Assembly: GCA_018697195.1 (NCBI GenBank)
Contig: CM031879.1
Span: 25,727,660-25,791,659 of the forward strand
Origin: Certhia americana
Taxonomy: Eukaryota > Chordata > Aves > Passeriformes > Certhiidae
Length of the DNA: 64,000 bases
Reading direction: 5' to 3'
The translations under genes and the position numbers were made by a program. Under the pieces are notes generated by a model that saw nothing but the letters and a program-made list of their open reading frames with translations, ran no database searches and was not told the origin of the DNA. Positions within the stretch are counted from its first letter, which is position 1. Each line of letters begins with the position of its first letter. This document shows, piece by piece, positions 26,601 through 39,897 of the stretch.

Positions 26601-29600
26601 CTATGTTATTTTTGCTTGAAATTTTTTATTTTTTTCAGGTTTCCCTGTTTGTAGCATTAAAAGGAAATTTGATTTGAAAGAAGAAATATGTCTCACACAC
26701 ACCCCTCCCCTGCGAATAATATGGCATACATTAGTAGTGTTAGGTACATATCAGCATTATTAAGAATGATAATGGGTTTTCTCCATATTTTCCACATCCA
26801 TTACAAGTTCAATCCTGTAGTCTTTGCACCACAGTTGAACTCTAGGATCTAGTTGAAGACTAGGATCAATTCCTTCTGAGTATTTTATGTGGCAATTTTT
26901 GCTCATTAAGATATGCCTCCAGAAAGTGTTTGGAATAGCTCTTAGTACCACTGCCCTCCTTGCATGCACAATTAGTCAGCTCAGTATTTCCTTATTACAA
27001 TGAAGAAGGATAATACAAAAATTAATGGATGACAAAGAAATATTCTCAGATCTAGTAACCTTTATTTAATGTGTCTTTGGGAGCTACAATTCACATTTTT
27101 TCCTCTTCTGTCAACTGTATCTTCCTTTTCCTGCTCATGGAGACCCCATTATTTTACATTATTCAAGACTTTGAGGATTAATGCTAATAAAATCATTTAA
27201 GGACCCATGCATTTTTCACATGTATGAAAGAAATTCACTACCAGATATCATAGAAAGCTTGGTATAAACTTCCTCTTTCAGGACCTCTCTAGCTCTAAAG
27301 CCAACATAAATATCACCTCTAAAGTTTTCTCATTTTAAAATATTTGTCTTGGTTTCAGGACAACTGCTGCTATCACAGAAACTCATCTTACCCTGTCTAG
27401 AAGTGATCTCCCAGCTCTCTGTCAGAAAAGGCAGACACTTCTATGAATACTAAAATTTATTAATGCTCCCATTAAAACTGAAGTAAGCTATGAAAGCTAG
27501 AAAGTGTGATTAGTCAAGACCTATGCAAAAAAAAAAAGATGTTCTCAGCGCTATTTAAATATCATTTTCAGATCATCAGGACAGTAACATCCTAAGAATT
27601 TTTTACTTCAATGCATTTACAATTTTTTTTTTCAATTTATGTCAAATAAGGACCTTTCTTAGGTTGTTTTTTGTTGTTAATATTAGTAATAATAACATTA
27701 AGGCATTATTGCTAATAATTTATTTAGATATTTTGGATACTGTAATAAGTATTTAACATAATTTTCATTCATAAAAGGGAATATTGTTTAATTCCATTAC
27801 TTTTCACTGTCACATTATAAAGATTTAAATTATGTAATTTTTTGGTCAGCCGATGCTTCTTGTTTTCTCTTGAAAAAGGTTTCTCATAAAAATTTGTTTA
27901 GTAGCTGTGCTCTGGAAAAAAAATCCAAAGACCTCTCTAAGATTAGGCAAGTTAAAGAGTTAGGATATGACTCAGATTTGGTTCTGCTGATCAGCAAGGG
28001 AAACCAAAGGCACAAATTATACACAAACTTCAAGATTGCATTCCTATGTTGTACTCAATTACTGACTACAGCTATTGAGATAATTTCATGTTTTCTATCT
28101 ATGCTAGCAACCAAAACCTCACCCTTCTCCAGTAACTGAAAAAGCATAGAAGCCCTTTCCCAGAAGTATCATAACTTGGAATTTGTACCTAAAATCTGCT
28201 GATGCTTTATCAAGCCAAAATCTATTTTGTGCCTTTCAGGCTCAACTCTAACTACAGGACTACATAAAAATTGGCTGTAGAACACCAGGAAGCCAAAATA
28301 TTGTGTGAAGTGCTGCTGTCTTCTTAAGACCTTTATAATGCATGGTTGAATGATTTAAAGTCAAGATTGAGAGATGTGAATGCAAACATACTAGATCCAA
28401 ATCTACTCTCCATATGCAGTTTCCACCATTTCCTGTGGTCTTCCAGCTGCTGAGAGAATTTTGTGGGTTTGGGAGTGACATGAAGGCAATGAAATTCAAT
28501 GCCTGAAGTTTAGATGCAGAAAAGGTTGGCCCAACTAGCTTAAGGGAGAAGCACTAATTTTATTATCTGATTTTCTAATTGCTGAGTTTTAAAGAAACAG
28601 GAGGCCAGTAGTTGGGAAAAGTAGTGTAAATTTTCCCTTTTTTTCATCCTTTTCTTAACATGATCATTCTCTAATCCATTTTTTGCTGAACCTTACAACC
28701 TGCCTTACATTTTTGTCTTGCTCTTATTGATTTTGTCCTGTATTATCTAAGCTGCTGAGTTACTGCATTTGGAATGGATTATGGTTTGGCTCTATCTGAT
28801 TTATTTCACATAAAATGTGTTGGATAACAGACAGATCGATTTTCAATTTGCTGTGTAAGATTCAGATCATGTCTTCAAAGCACTTTCTCTTACATACATA
28901 TACAAATGCGTGTACTGCCTCAAAGCAGATAAACTTGAAAGATTCACACTGAAATTTTAAAAGTTTCTGTTACAACTTGATGGTAAGTAGGGATGGATAA
29001 ACTAGCATGAGTAAGAAGGAAACTAAGACTTTATGCAACATACAGCAGCAAAAGTGCATTTCCAAGAGGAATAGTTTTTAAGTATAATTTTAAGTATACC
29101 CAAGAATTATTCCTTATCTGTTTTTATAGAAAACAAACAAACATAAAATTCTGAGTCTAGACAAGTTAATGGAAGAATTGCAAATCTCTTTCAAAGAGCA
29201 GGATTTCACCTAGAGGATCACAAGGTCTTTCTCCATATAGGCAGACCCATGTAAACCTATTTAAGTCAATGAAGAGCAGTGAGCTATGCAGTCTGGCTCT
29301 CCATTGACTTTGATTATAGGAACATATATCAGCTAAAATGTAGGTCAAAAACATAGTCATACTATGATACTTCTGTAATCAGCAAAGCAAGAAACGGAAA
29401 GAGAGACTCATCTTCAGAGAATAATTCTTATTTTCCCTGTAGAATATCTATTTCTTTCCATTGACCACAGCAGAAACTGAAAATAATTATTTTATTAATA
29501 TATCATATGCACTTCAGTACCTAACGACAGAACAATCAACACTTCTAACCACAGATCACATGTTCTATTTTCCTTTGTCCTTTAGGACAAAGAAAAGGTC

Positions 29601-30774
29601 TTTCTAATCAGTTTTCCACGTTTAGGTACACTTGTCCAGGCAACATGACACCATTTTAAATGACTAAAAAACCTAAATGCTTCAAAGGACCCCTGCTTGA
29701 ATTTGGAAAGGCATTAAAAAATGTTTACAACTTTGATGGAAATCTGTATTCATGGATAATATAATGGAAAGGTCCTGAACATATTATTTCATTTTATATC
29801 CACTGGCTCAAGTTATAATAGTTAACTGGGCTTTCATTTTGAGATTTGGGTACAACTGCTGCCTAGAATAAATGTGAAATTAGTTACAGCAGATGGTCTC
29901 TGCCTATTCCTGGTGGGTGGATTTCTCTCTCATATATTTTCCAGAAAAATATCTCTAGGAAAGAAGCATGTCATAATAACCAACAGCCATCAAGTGGGAG
30001 CAAAATAGCTGCACTCCACTCTGGGATGACTGTGCTTGGGAAGTGTAACACTGGGAAAGCTGGGATGTATTTATAAAACACAGTAAGAGCCTGGAATGAG
30101 AGACTCTAATAAATGTTAGATTTCTACGTACCCAGTCATCGTAGTAAAATATTCATTGTGGGCTGGTAGTTACCATTGCATTTCATTCTGGTCTCTGGTT
30201 TTAAAAATAATGCTCCTTTATAGAGCACACTAACAATAGCACTGTTACATACTACCAGAAAGAAGAAAATGATTATGTAAGGAACTGGATTCATAGTAAA
30301 AACACAGACTGAAAAAGAAAAATATCTGATTTCTAAACAAAATGTGTAGTATCCACCTCCAGCTATCGGTGTGCATTTATAATCTTGATTTTATTTTTTT
30401 TCAGAATTGCCCCATTCCCACAAAAAGCATGCTTGTACATTCAAAAGCATGCATGATTGCTCATTTCAAAATCAAAATGTGTCAATAATAGCTGATCCTA
30501 TTTGGTAATGTGCTTATAAAACATACTTGGACTTTACATAGTATATTTCCACAGTCCAGAATATTTGATAGAAATTATTGTTTCCAGTTTGGGTTAGATA
30601 AATTTCTACCACTGAGATTTAAAAAAAATCCCTAAAAAATCCTACTTGTTTGGCATTTATGAATTAGTCATGCAGGTTTTGTTGGAAAGGCACCTTGGCC
30701 TTTAAATGTACATACAGATGGAAAATAGCCATCATGATTTAAGAACTTGACAAATGGCTTATTCACAACAAGGA
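23649..30774. other. Unique AT-rich DNA, no gene recognised
   Basis: Seven kilobases with no transposon or coding exon that I can support. A T-rich interrupted tract lies near 24951-24980, and a purine stretch near 24638-24660. Frames are at most 89 codons, without recognisable products. Confidence 0.5.
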
Positions 30775-31198
30775 TGGAGGATCTCACCTACAAGGAGAGT
30801 CTGAGGGAACTGTAATTGTTCAGCCTGAAGAAAAGAAGGCTTTAGGGTGACCTGATTGCAGCCTCCCAGTATCTGAAGGGAGCCCACAAGAAAGAGGGAG
30901 AGGAACTATTTACAAGGCCATGTAGGGACAGGGCAAGAGGGAATGGCTTCAAATGAAAAAGAGTATGTTCATATCAGATATGAGGAACAAACTCATTACT
31001 TTGAGGGTGGTGTGACAAAAAAACCAGCCTGCTCAGGGAAGTTGTGGATCCTCCATCTGTGGGAGAGCTCAAGGCCAGGCTAGATGGGGCTTGAAGCAAC
31101 CTGGTCTAGTGGAAGGTGTTCCTGCCCATGACAGGGTGTTGAAACTAGATGAGCTTTAAGGATTCTTCCAACCCAAACCATTCTATGACTCTATGATA
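30775..31198 (+). mobile_element. CR1 LINE 3' fragment with octamer tail
   Basis: The plus-strand order is 'gagagtctgagggaactg', 'ttgttcagcctgaagaaaag', 'gggtgacctgattgcagcc', 'gggacagggcaagagggaat', 'gaaactagatgagctttaag', 'ttcttccaacccaaaccatt', then the tail 'ctatgactctatgat'. This is a complete CR1 3' end, severely 5'-truncated (about 420 bp). It covers only the extreme C-terminus of ORF2 plus the 3' UTR. Confidence 0.95.
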
Positions 31199-34100
31199 TA
31201 GGTAGGAGATATATATAGCTGTTTACCTGTCCAAAATTAAGTTTAATCCTTTCATCTGTGATAGGCAAATTAATATCTGACACTATGTAACACTGATTCA
31301 CATCTCTGTTTTTATACTTTCCTAAAATGGGGATAATACAAGGGCTCTTTACTTTTACTGTGATTCAAAGACCCCAAATTATGCTATTTTATTAGCTTAT
31401 TGCAGCAGTTGCATGAATGTGCCAATGTGTTTTGAATATTTAACATATCTGGTGATTTAAAGACTTTGAATTGTTCAAAAACTATTTAAAGTGATCTGAA
31501 CAGAAAGTCTAATCTGGCATCACTCGACTCAATGAGATGAGTGACTGAAGGCTTTCACTCATCTCCAACTACATTCTGAGAAATGTTTAGGTATTATATC
31601 CAGCTCATTTTGGCACACATGTGTAACCACTGGTTCAATGTGAATCTGACCATCAGTTGAATCGGGTATGAAGAACCCTTTTTTCAAAGTAGCAAATACA
31701 CTGTTTTATAATTCACAGAAATCTTCACATAACATTCAACCTTTCGTTCGCAAACATGTAAAATTACTTCTAGAGACTATTTGACTCATCTACACAGTTT
31801 CTTTTCACAAAGATGTAGAATTGATTGAGCTTTCCATTGTAAATTTTCATTTCAATTGAACTTACTTTCAAATTACAAATTAGCTATTTTTGTCCACAAT
31901 ACTGAATAATTCTTATGGCAATATTTTATTCATAGTAAAGATGAACAAGCAATTAAAGCTTTGCAGTTTGAGACTTGTAGCTAATATTTTCTAATGTTCA
32001 AGTAGAGTCAAATAAGATAGTGGGTATAAAATGATAGTGTAGGCAAGGGTATAGATGACTTAAAGCTGATAACCCTGAAGACTTGAAGTAGTTCTGTGAA
32101 GTTTCTCTATGCTGCACAGCTGTGTGAAAATAGCAAAGATAATCATATTAGTATATGGGAAATAAACACAGACAGCACATGACAGACAGCATAACTCACT
32201 CTTTTGCATAAGGGGGAAGCAAATCATTGTGAATTATGCAGTCATCACAAACCTTGACATATTTCAAAACAACTGTCAGTCATTGTGCAAGAATGTTATG
32301 TGACTCCAGGGACAGGATTAATTCAGGCTAAGGCAACAGTTCATGAACAAATAATCACAGTTAACTGGATAAGATTTCTACTTCTTCTTTAACATCTTAA
32401 TTCTTTTCCACATCATTAGGCTACTTTGAAAAAATTTGAGGACAAAATTCTCAGGTTTTTCCTGCAATACTACAGTAATCACCAGGGAACCAAAGTGATA
32501 TTTAATATTAATAATTTCCATATTATTTTGGCTTTTCATATTAGAATACCTTGTGCAGAAACATCCTTTAGTATTCTAGACTAATATTTCCATTTTTTCC
32601 TGCAGTCATTTGCACTTTTAGTTTTATAAATTATCCTTGCAGAATACTAAACTTTTGGGGTTGACAGGGATCAATGGTGAAGCAAAGCCTTTTTAAAACT
32701 GAAATTTTGAGTATTATGATACTGTATACACAGTCTCAAAGGCACAGTAATAATTAACAGTAGTGCAGAAAAATGTCAGAAGTACCATTCTTTGAATTAA
32801 TTTTTAATTCATGTCTTTCTAACCTAGTTAAGGCTTACACAGTTATACATAGTAATAAATTCACATTCAGTTGCTCTTTTCTGTGCTTCCTGAATAAGAT
32901 TTTTTACAATATGAAGACCTTTAAGATTCACTGAAGCAGCTCACTACAAATCACAATTTTTCCTCAGTTTATTGCAGTTTATTGCATTTCTCATTATCTT
33001 TGCCTCAGGAAAGTTAGGTAAAAGTAAACACAGATATTCTGGAACAGCCGGTTTCCCGGCTTTTTACACTGACCTAATAATGGCCTTTCCTACTTTTCCT
33101 GTCCACCAATTTCAAATTTTGTAGGGCTCTCAGAATAATCTCCTTTTTTCTCTCATCCCTATTTTGCTCTTATGCATAAAATCTTATTTAAAATGGACTG
33201 ACGAGGCTTTTCCCAGTCCCTGTCCAGAAACCAGTCATTCATGAAGTCTTTGATCCAACAAGACACTGAAGTGCAAGCTCATTATTAACAAGAAAGCTGT
33301 TTTATTTATGGAGTCTATCCCAGAACATAAATGCTGCTGTCTGTAGTATTACTTCTCTGAAATTCTGATTTGTATCCATGTCTTGTACAAGACAAGGGGA
33401 AAAACCCTTAGATTTTGAATGACCTGCTGTTACTATTATTCTAGTGGGGAGACTTTACAAGCATTTACTTGATCTGAAGTTCTCCCATTTATGACAGAAA
33501 AAGGTTTCTTGTTTTTCATTTTGCTTTGAGATATAAGGTGCTACGACTGCTTAACAGGCTGAATGAGCAAGAGGAACTAATCAGGTCTCCTGCCCTTCTG
33601 TCCTCACAAAGACACATTTTTGCTGGTATAGCAGCTGCAAGTGTCCAGGAAGGAAAACAGGTTTTTTTTCTCTTTTTGTTTAACTTTACCACGTTTTTAC
33701 TAATTCCAAAAAAGTAAAAGAAAAAACCAAAAAAATCAAAATATAACTCACAACCCCAATTTAAAAAGAATAAATATATTAGGAACTTTATTGACATTAT
33801 TCTTTAATCATTATTCAAGTAGAAAGGACTTACAGCCTTGGTGGAACTTGCTATGGGCTGAAGTCTAAAGGACCCTGGTTACTGAGCCCCAAATGTTTAC
33901 ACCTTTTTACTCTTTGTAGTACACATGTTTCTTTCTTCAGATCAGTTTCTGCTTACTCTGACCAATCAAATCAACACAAAAATGTCAGCATTGTACTCTC
34001 CAGTTGGCTCAGTTCCATCCATGTTCAATGCTAAGTAAATGTCCTGTCTAAGCAGTTATCAGTTTAATTCAAAGCAAACCTTTTTCTCATAAATTTGAAG

Positions 34101-36594
34101 CCACAGATAGCAGATGAACAATCAAACTCATTTTTTTCCCCTATTCAGGGCCTGGTTTAGTTTTTCTTTTGTCTCACCTGAAAGAAAGGAAAAACAAACA
34201 GTAATATAACAAAATGTACTAATTTCCATATACATTTTGCTGGCATTTAACAATTAAAATTAAAATACAATGGTCAACTTTTCCATGTGACAGCTTCCAT
34301 TAAGTGCTCCTAAATTCATTGCCAACTTCATTATCTCTGAGCTGTATGCCCTTTAGTAACCAGAAAGTAGAATATATTATGGTATGCTGTGATTCAGAGA
34401 TAAAAATATCAATTATCACAACTGTTACATTCACCTACCCTCCCTCTTCTGCTTGTATAAGTGCATATACAATCGCTCCTGTTCTGACTTCAGTTTTAGG
34501 CATCAGCCAGACATTCAGGTACTCAAATAACCAGGTAATTTTCCTGAAACAAATGCTGAAGCAAAACTGCACCCCAAACTGTCTACAGTGACAATTTTTT
34601 TTACAGAGAAAAAAGCAAGGGAGAAGAAGGTTTTAGAAAACCTGTCTGGTGCCACACATGCGTGAATATTCACAATCAAGGACAACACATCCTTTATCCC
34701 TTGTCTATGATTACAGCTTTGTAAGCAGGAATTTCGTCTACAGCACAAATATTCTGGTAACACCTTTCATTTGAATTTCAAATGGAATGATAATTTTTTT
34801 TCAAATCATGTTCAGTTGTGAGCAGTTCTCTGTCAGAAGAAGATGTTTCATTGGTTAAATTGCTTGAAATAAAGAGCTGATGCACCTGAGTTGTTAGCAT
34901 TACCAATCTTTTTGAGCTGTTTCAATTTCTTTGCCTTTTATTTACTTTTCTACATGTTTTCTTTCATTTAAGAGAGACATTGTACAGATATTTGATTACA
35001 CCCTGGAATGTTGAAAGGAAGTGTGTTGATTATGAAATATTTTCCAAGTGAAAGGTTCCATGCCAGCAAGTGGAATGTAAAGAGGAATAAACACTGTAAA
35101 CATACATTGAAATAAATCTCTTAATAAGATAACTATTTAAAATATCAAAACACAATTTTCATTGAAGCAAGATTCCCAAGAGTGATTATGGATATGTGTG
35201 CTTTGCTCTGCTTGTTTTACTCCCTTGACACCAAATAGAACTTTCAGACAAGGATATGTTTGGGTGCATTTAATTCAATAAACCTGTGTGTTGCATGTAC
35301 AGAAAGCAAGAATTGTGCTGTAACACAGTTGTTACAGGTGAAGGTCAAATAGCAAGAATACCATGAAAAAACAGTAGAAACTTCAGGACACCATTGGGGT
35401 ATTTTTAGAAATCTTGCCTGATGTCTTCAGCAGTTTTGCTTTCCCTTACAGATAGTACAGCATATTGGTCTAGACTGTCCTGCTGCAGTACGTTTCAGGC
35501 TGGCTACACAGAGGATACATCTGTTTTGCTGTCTGTTTCTACTCCAAGCCAGTAATGCAGCACAGAAAAATAGAAAAGCTTTCTTTCTCGATCAAACAAA
35601 CAAAAAAATCTTTTATCGCTTCTTTGCCATGTGTACGTACATAATGGCCATCTCAGTAGGAAACAAAAACATTCTGAACTACAATAAAGGAATAGAAAAT
35701 CAGCACTCTGCAACAGCTTATGCAACTAGATCAAATTGGTCTGCTTTTGTCTTTTTTTTTTGTTTACATTCATCATTTTTCATCAAACTCTGTATATCAA
35801 TGTCTGTATAATGTTATTTTTGTGTACATTGCAAACTGTTATACTTAAATTACTTGCTGCAAAACGCACAAATCATTGTTTATATTTCTAGAATGACAAT
35901 CCTTTTTCATTGCTTGTACAATTCATTTTCAGCATAATGATATGACAGTGTTGACCAGAGCTGTCTCCTGATATCTTTTGAATATGAAACATCCCTAAAT
36001 AAATGATTTGCTGTGTACATGCCCAGTGCACCATTTTCTAGTAGAACTGCTTCCTGGGGGAGAGCCTGTCTCTGGAGGCTGTTCTAACTACACTGGGTCC
36101 TGCTTGAGGGATTTTTTTATTTTATTTTTTTGCTGTTAATTGTAACAGGAAGTAATTTCTTTTTAAGAGATATTTTTGGAAAGGCTGCACAGCCAAAGTT
36201 GTTGTTCCACAGAGAGTGTGGGTGTGCAGAGGCAAAGGGAGGCTGCCTTGGCAGCCAGGAGTTGAATAAAGGCTGAAAGGCCTGCAAAGGAGCTTGACAT
36301 TCTCTCATAGACAAGAGCTGCAAGTTGGCAAGCTGCTAGAATTGCTGTGGGGTAGAGTTTATGATGATCTGTTTGCCAGACACTCACACTGACGCACAAA
36401 ACCCTCTCATCTTTTTAAGACCTTGAAACTTCCTCGACACATCCTCTCAAATAGGTTTTCTTCAGACAATATTTTTTGTGTTTCCTTTTTGGAGCAGATC
36501 ATCAGACTAGGGACAGAAAACTTTGTCAGAAAACTAACTGTTCTTACCTTCATTTGATAAAGCCTCCATGCAAATACAATTGAAGACTTATTCA
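31199..36594. other. Unique AT-rich DNA, no gene recognised
   Basis: No transposon is evident. A less AT-rich block at 36170-36400 contains a perfect 7-bp hairpin (GGCTGCC-TT-GGCAGCC, 36241-36256). Its two overlapping minus-strand frames (68 and 78 codons) are not recognisable proteins. The rest holds short chance frames. Confidence 0.5.
36241..36256. repeat. Perfect short hairpin, 7-bp arms
   Basis: GGCTGCC and GGCAGCC are exact reverse complements separated by TT, in a locally GC-richer block. No precursor-length stem extends beyond it, so it is not called as a microRNA. Confidence 0.8.
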
Positions 36595-36674
36595 GTAACA
36601 GCCATCCTCTCTGACAGAGTAATTGTGCATTGGTCCATCAGGAATACAAGGAAAAACACCTTGAATTACACACA
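36595..36674 (+). repeat. Direct repeat copy A (pair with 37802-37882)
   Basis: An 80-bp segment starting 'gtaacagccatcctctctga' recurs about 1.2 kb downstream in the same orientation. There are no substitutions. The copies differ only by 'aaa' present here and 'ggaa' present in the other. This copy has 8-bp ACAATTGA repeats near each end (36576-36583 and 36672-36679), which might be a target duplication. Confidence 0.93.
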
Positions 36675-37801
36675 ATTGACATCAGTGTTAGGGCCAAGAG
36701 AAATCCGTGGACATAGAAATGGTATTCATGAAGTGTGGTTTTTTTCACTTTAAGTTTGCTGAATCCCGTTTTAAAACTAGAAGAATGATTCTATGAACAT
36801 AGAATATTGTCTTCTTTCAGAGTCTTTTTGTTATTCCACACTGTTTCTAGATGAGAAATATTCAGCAGAAAAGTTCTTGCCAGACTATCAGAACCCAATT
36901 AAGATATTTTTTCAGTATGTTCAGGTGTGTCTTTATTATAATTATATTATTTTTTAAAATGTGCTCTAAGAATATATGTAGATTTTTTCCAGTTTTCCCT
37001 AGCACATATAAGTATATACACATGGACACACAGATATGCCTATATATGTATATATATATCTCTTTATTTCCCTGTGTATTTATAGTCTAATTCTTCTGTC
37101 AACTGAAGTTCTGACAATTATCTCAAATGGATCAGAACATCATCTGTATTTTCAGCTTCTGGTGCTCGTTTTGTACAATTCTTGCTTTTCTATAATCCTG
37201 TAATGACAGGACATTGTCTGCCTTCTGCCCATAGCTTGCTTATTCTTTGCTTGTCCGCCGTTCCTGTTCTATATCTCAATCTACTCTTTGTTCATGTCCT
37301 ACATTTCCTTCTCCTTTTTTTTTTTTTTTTTTTTTGTCCTTGCCTTTTTTTCTATTTTTAACCTCTGTTTTTAATCCCACTTCATGTTTCCTTCAGAGAT
37401 TTTCAAAATGTTACACTGACTTACCAAAAAATCCCTGCAGGGTTTCATTTTCTCACAACAACTTGGGAAACTATTCATGCTGAATTCATGTCACTTGAGA
37501 ATTTCTGGCTAAACAGACAAGATGCTAAAGGACTGAATGTGGAAAAATTGCAGGTAATGACTAATTTTAATCTGATTCTGTCAGATATTGTCTAATTATA
37601 CACTAATGGATAAGAACAGAACCCCCCTCATGAAATCCCCAACATCTTTCAGACAAATGAGGAAGCTCTGCTTGCAGTTAACTCACATATCTACACTACC
37701 AAAACTGACATGAAGAGATCTTTTATTTTTCTTTGGGGAATTTCTTTGGGAACTTCATCTCCCTATGCTATTTCTCACAGAAAATTCAAAAGTCTGACAT
37801 T
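36675..37801. other. Unique DNA between the two repeat copies
   Basis: AT-rich, with a (TATA)-rich stretch near 37038-37060 and a poly-T run at 37318-37335. No gene recognised. Confidence 0.5.
37318..37335. repeat. Poly-T tract
   Basis: A T run of about 18 within a pyrimidine-rich region. Confidence 0.85.
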
Positions 37802-37882
37802 GTAACAGCCATCCTCTCTGACAGAGTAATTGTGCATTGGTCCATCAGGAAGGAATACAAGGAACACCTTGAATTACACACA
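37802..37882 (+). repeat. Direct repeat copy B (pair with 36595-36674)
   Basis: It is identical to copy A over 77 aligned bases with two small length differences, each explicable as a local micro-duplication. Flanking sequences on both sides are unrelated between copies, so the duplicated unit is sharply bounded. Confidence 0.93.
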
Positions 37883-39036
37883 GAGAGTGGCTAGGTGGAA
37901 GTTCTTCACTCCTGTAACAACAATCTGTTGTGTTACTTCAGAGCTCTAAGTTTTGCTCTTAGTGTTTGGTTCAAGGCTGTTTTTTTAGAAAATATCTAGA
38001 AAGATCAGTATTAATAAAAATACCTATCTATATGAGTAAGAAATTTAGAATTTAATTTTCTTTTGGAGCCACAGTTTACAAATACAGCTGAAAATAGCCT
38101 AAAGGACAAAGAGAGGTATTTCATCCTTCAGATGAAGGATGCCACGTTTTTTTACATTGTAATGGAAAATAAAACTGCCATCTTATTTGCTCTCTCAAAA
38201 ATATATACTTAGTTTCTTCAAATGTCCGTAACCTTAAAATAACAATTTTATTATATCAAAGCAGTCTTAGGAATTCTGGAAACATCTTTCTCACTTGGAA
38301 GTGAAATCTGCAAACCCTTAGAATATGAGCTTCAAAATTAGGCTGAATATTCTGGATGAGATTTTTACACAGCAAAGGATCAATAACTGCCATTCATGAG
38401 CTCCTGTTATTTGGTGCTTCCTGAATACCCTGTTCTGTGACATCTAAGCAGTGATTTATTTAACTGATAGGTATTGTGGCAAGCCAAGTTTTGTGCATGT
38501 ATTTGTCATTGTCATTGATTATAGAGTTTTTTCCTTAGAATTAACAATACAGTTAAAATTTTCCTTATAACTTCCGGTTGTATATTTTATTACGCTTATG
38601 AAACGATGGGTTTGAAACTTACTTCTTTACTTCTGTCTACAGTCTAGTGGCTTATTTTTTGAAAACTCTCAGACAATTAATTCAGATTTTCCTGAGTAAT
38701 AGAATAAAAGCATGTAATGATTAGCATCTCAAAATACTAATGAGCAGTAATAACAAAGTAGAAAACCAACTGAGGTGAGAAGAGGATTACACATTTTGCA
38801 TACAAAAAGTTATTACTTTTACTCAGCTGACCTGAGCTAAATTATAGGTTTGGTCTCATATATGAGGCTTCATATGTGAGGATTTGAGGAAAATTTGAAT
38901 CCATCTTAAAGCTATGAAAAAGTCTATTAAGAAGATTCTTTCAAATAGAGATTTTCTAAAGGCTATATGCTATGCAAGAATAACAGCAGTTAAAGCAATA
39001 AAAATTGGCAGGGTTTTGCCACTCTTTTTGACTAAG
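37883..39036. other. Unique AT-rich DNA, no gene recognised
   Basis: No open frame of note and no repeat recognised. Confidence 0.5.
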
Positions 39037-39281
39037 TAGAATCACAAAGCTGAGTTGGAAGACCTCCATCAGGATCATCGAGTCCAACTCCTGGCCTTGC
39101 ACAGGACCATCCCCATGAGTCACACCATGTGCCTGACAGTGTTGTTCAAACAATTCTTGAACTCTCTTAGGCTTGGTCCTGTGACCACTTCTCTGGGGAG
39201 CCTGTTTCAGTGCCCAACCACCCTCTGGGTGAAGAACCTTTTCCTGATATCCAACCTAAATCTCTCCTGACACAACTTCAG
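39037..39281 (-). mobile_element. CR1 LINE, 3' portion (left of inserted LTR)
   Basis: Reverse-complement CR1 starts at 'agaatcacaaagctgagttg' and continues through 'gagtccaactcctggccttg', 'accaccctctgggtgaagaa' and 'ctctcctgacacaacttcag'. The sequence then breaks into an unrelated block and resumes exactly in register at 39892. The two parts are one CR1 copy interrupted by a later insertion. The first base past the break is duplicated target sequence. Confidence 0.95.
39276..39281. repeat. Target site duplication, left (CTTCAG)
   Basis: CTTCAG immediately precedes the LTR's terminal TG. The matching right copy reads TTTCAG (one mismatch). Six-base duplications are usual for ERVK/alpharetrovirus-type integration. 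Confidence 0.8.
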
Positions 39282-39891
39282 TGTCGTGACCTGCCACCAG
39301 CCTGGATAGCAGTGGGGTAAGAGGTAGTGGTGCCGTGACCTTCCCAAAAGCGTGTTCCTAAGGAAGCCGCTCAGTGGCACAGGCACTCACTCACAACTCA
39401 TGGCACTCACACTGGGCAGCTGGTGAGTTGGTTGTCAGCAAAAGAGCAGGAAGGGACTCCATGTAGAGTTCCAAGGCACTTTACTAGTTCCAGCATGCAG
39501 AGGGGTCAAGGGACAAAGACCAAGACTAATGGACTTAAATACAGGGACTAGGGAGGGAGGAGCAAGCAACCAGGTGAAGGGCTTAGGGACGGTACAGAGG
39601 AGGGGCAAAGGGTTACAGCAAATTGGGAAACAGAGGGTGGGGCACTGCAGCAAAATGGGGCCAATGGGTAACCAGGAAAGGGAGAACATTCTAGGGAAAG
39701 TACATATAAAGGAAAAAGGGTAGGGAGGCTAATGAGCCAACCGAGGAGGCAGAACCAGGCTACATTTGCATGTACATCAAGGGATAATGGGAAATATACT
39801 GCCTTCTCACACTAAACCCAAGGGAGATTTCCCTTGCTTAGGGCTCATCCCTCCAAGGGACCATCCTGAGTTTTGTTCCCTTGGACCCACA
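39282..39891 (-). mobile_element. Solo LTR, ERVK-like, inserted in CR1
   Basis: The 610-bp block is bounded by TGTCGTGA on the left and GGACCCACA on the right, so it has the TG...CA ends of an LTR with short imperfect inverted termini. It is flanked by CTTCAG/TTTCAG. On the minus strand it has a TATTTAAG box-like motif (complement of 39531-39541) and an AGTAAA polyadenylation-type hexamer about 50 bp further on (complement of 39480-39485), which sets the orientation. No gag, pol or env sequence and no second LTR lie nearby, as expected after LTR-LTR recombination. It shares the 12-mer 'gcctggatagca' at a comparable place with the LTR at 47.3-47.8 kb, suggesting related families. No viral coding sequence is present. 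Confidence 0.88.
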
Positions 39892-39897
39892 TTTCAG
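39892..39897. repeat. Target site duplication, right (TTTCAG)
   Basis: Partner of CTTCAG at 39276-39281, differing at the first base. It lies at the point where CR1 resumes in register, which independently fixes the insertion boundary. Confidence 0.8.
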
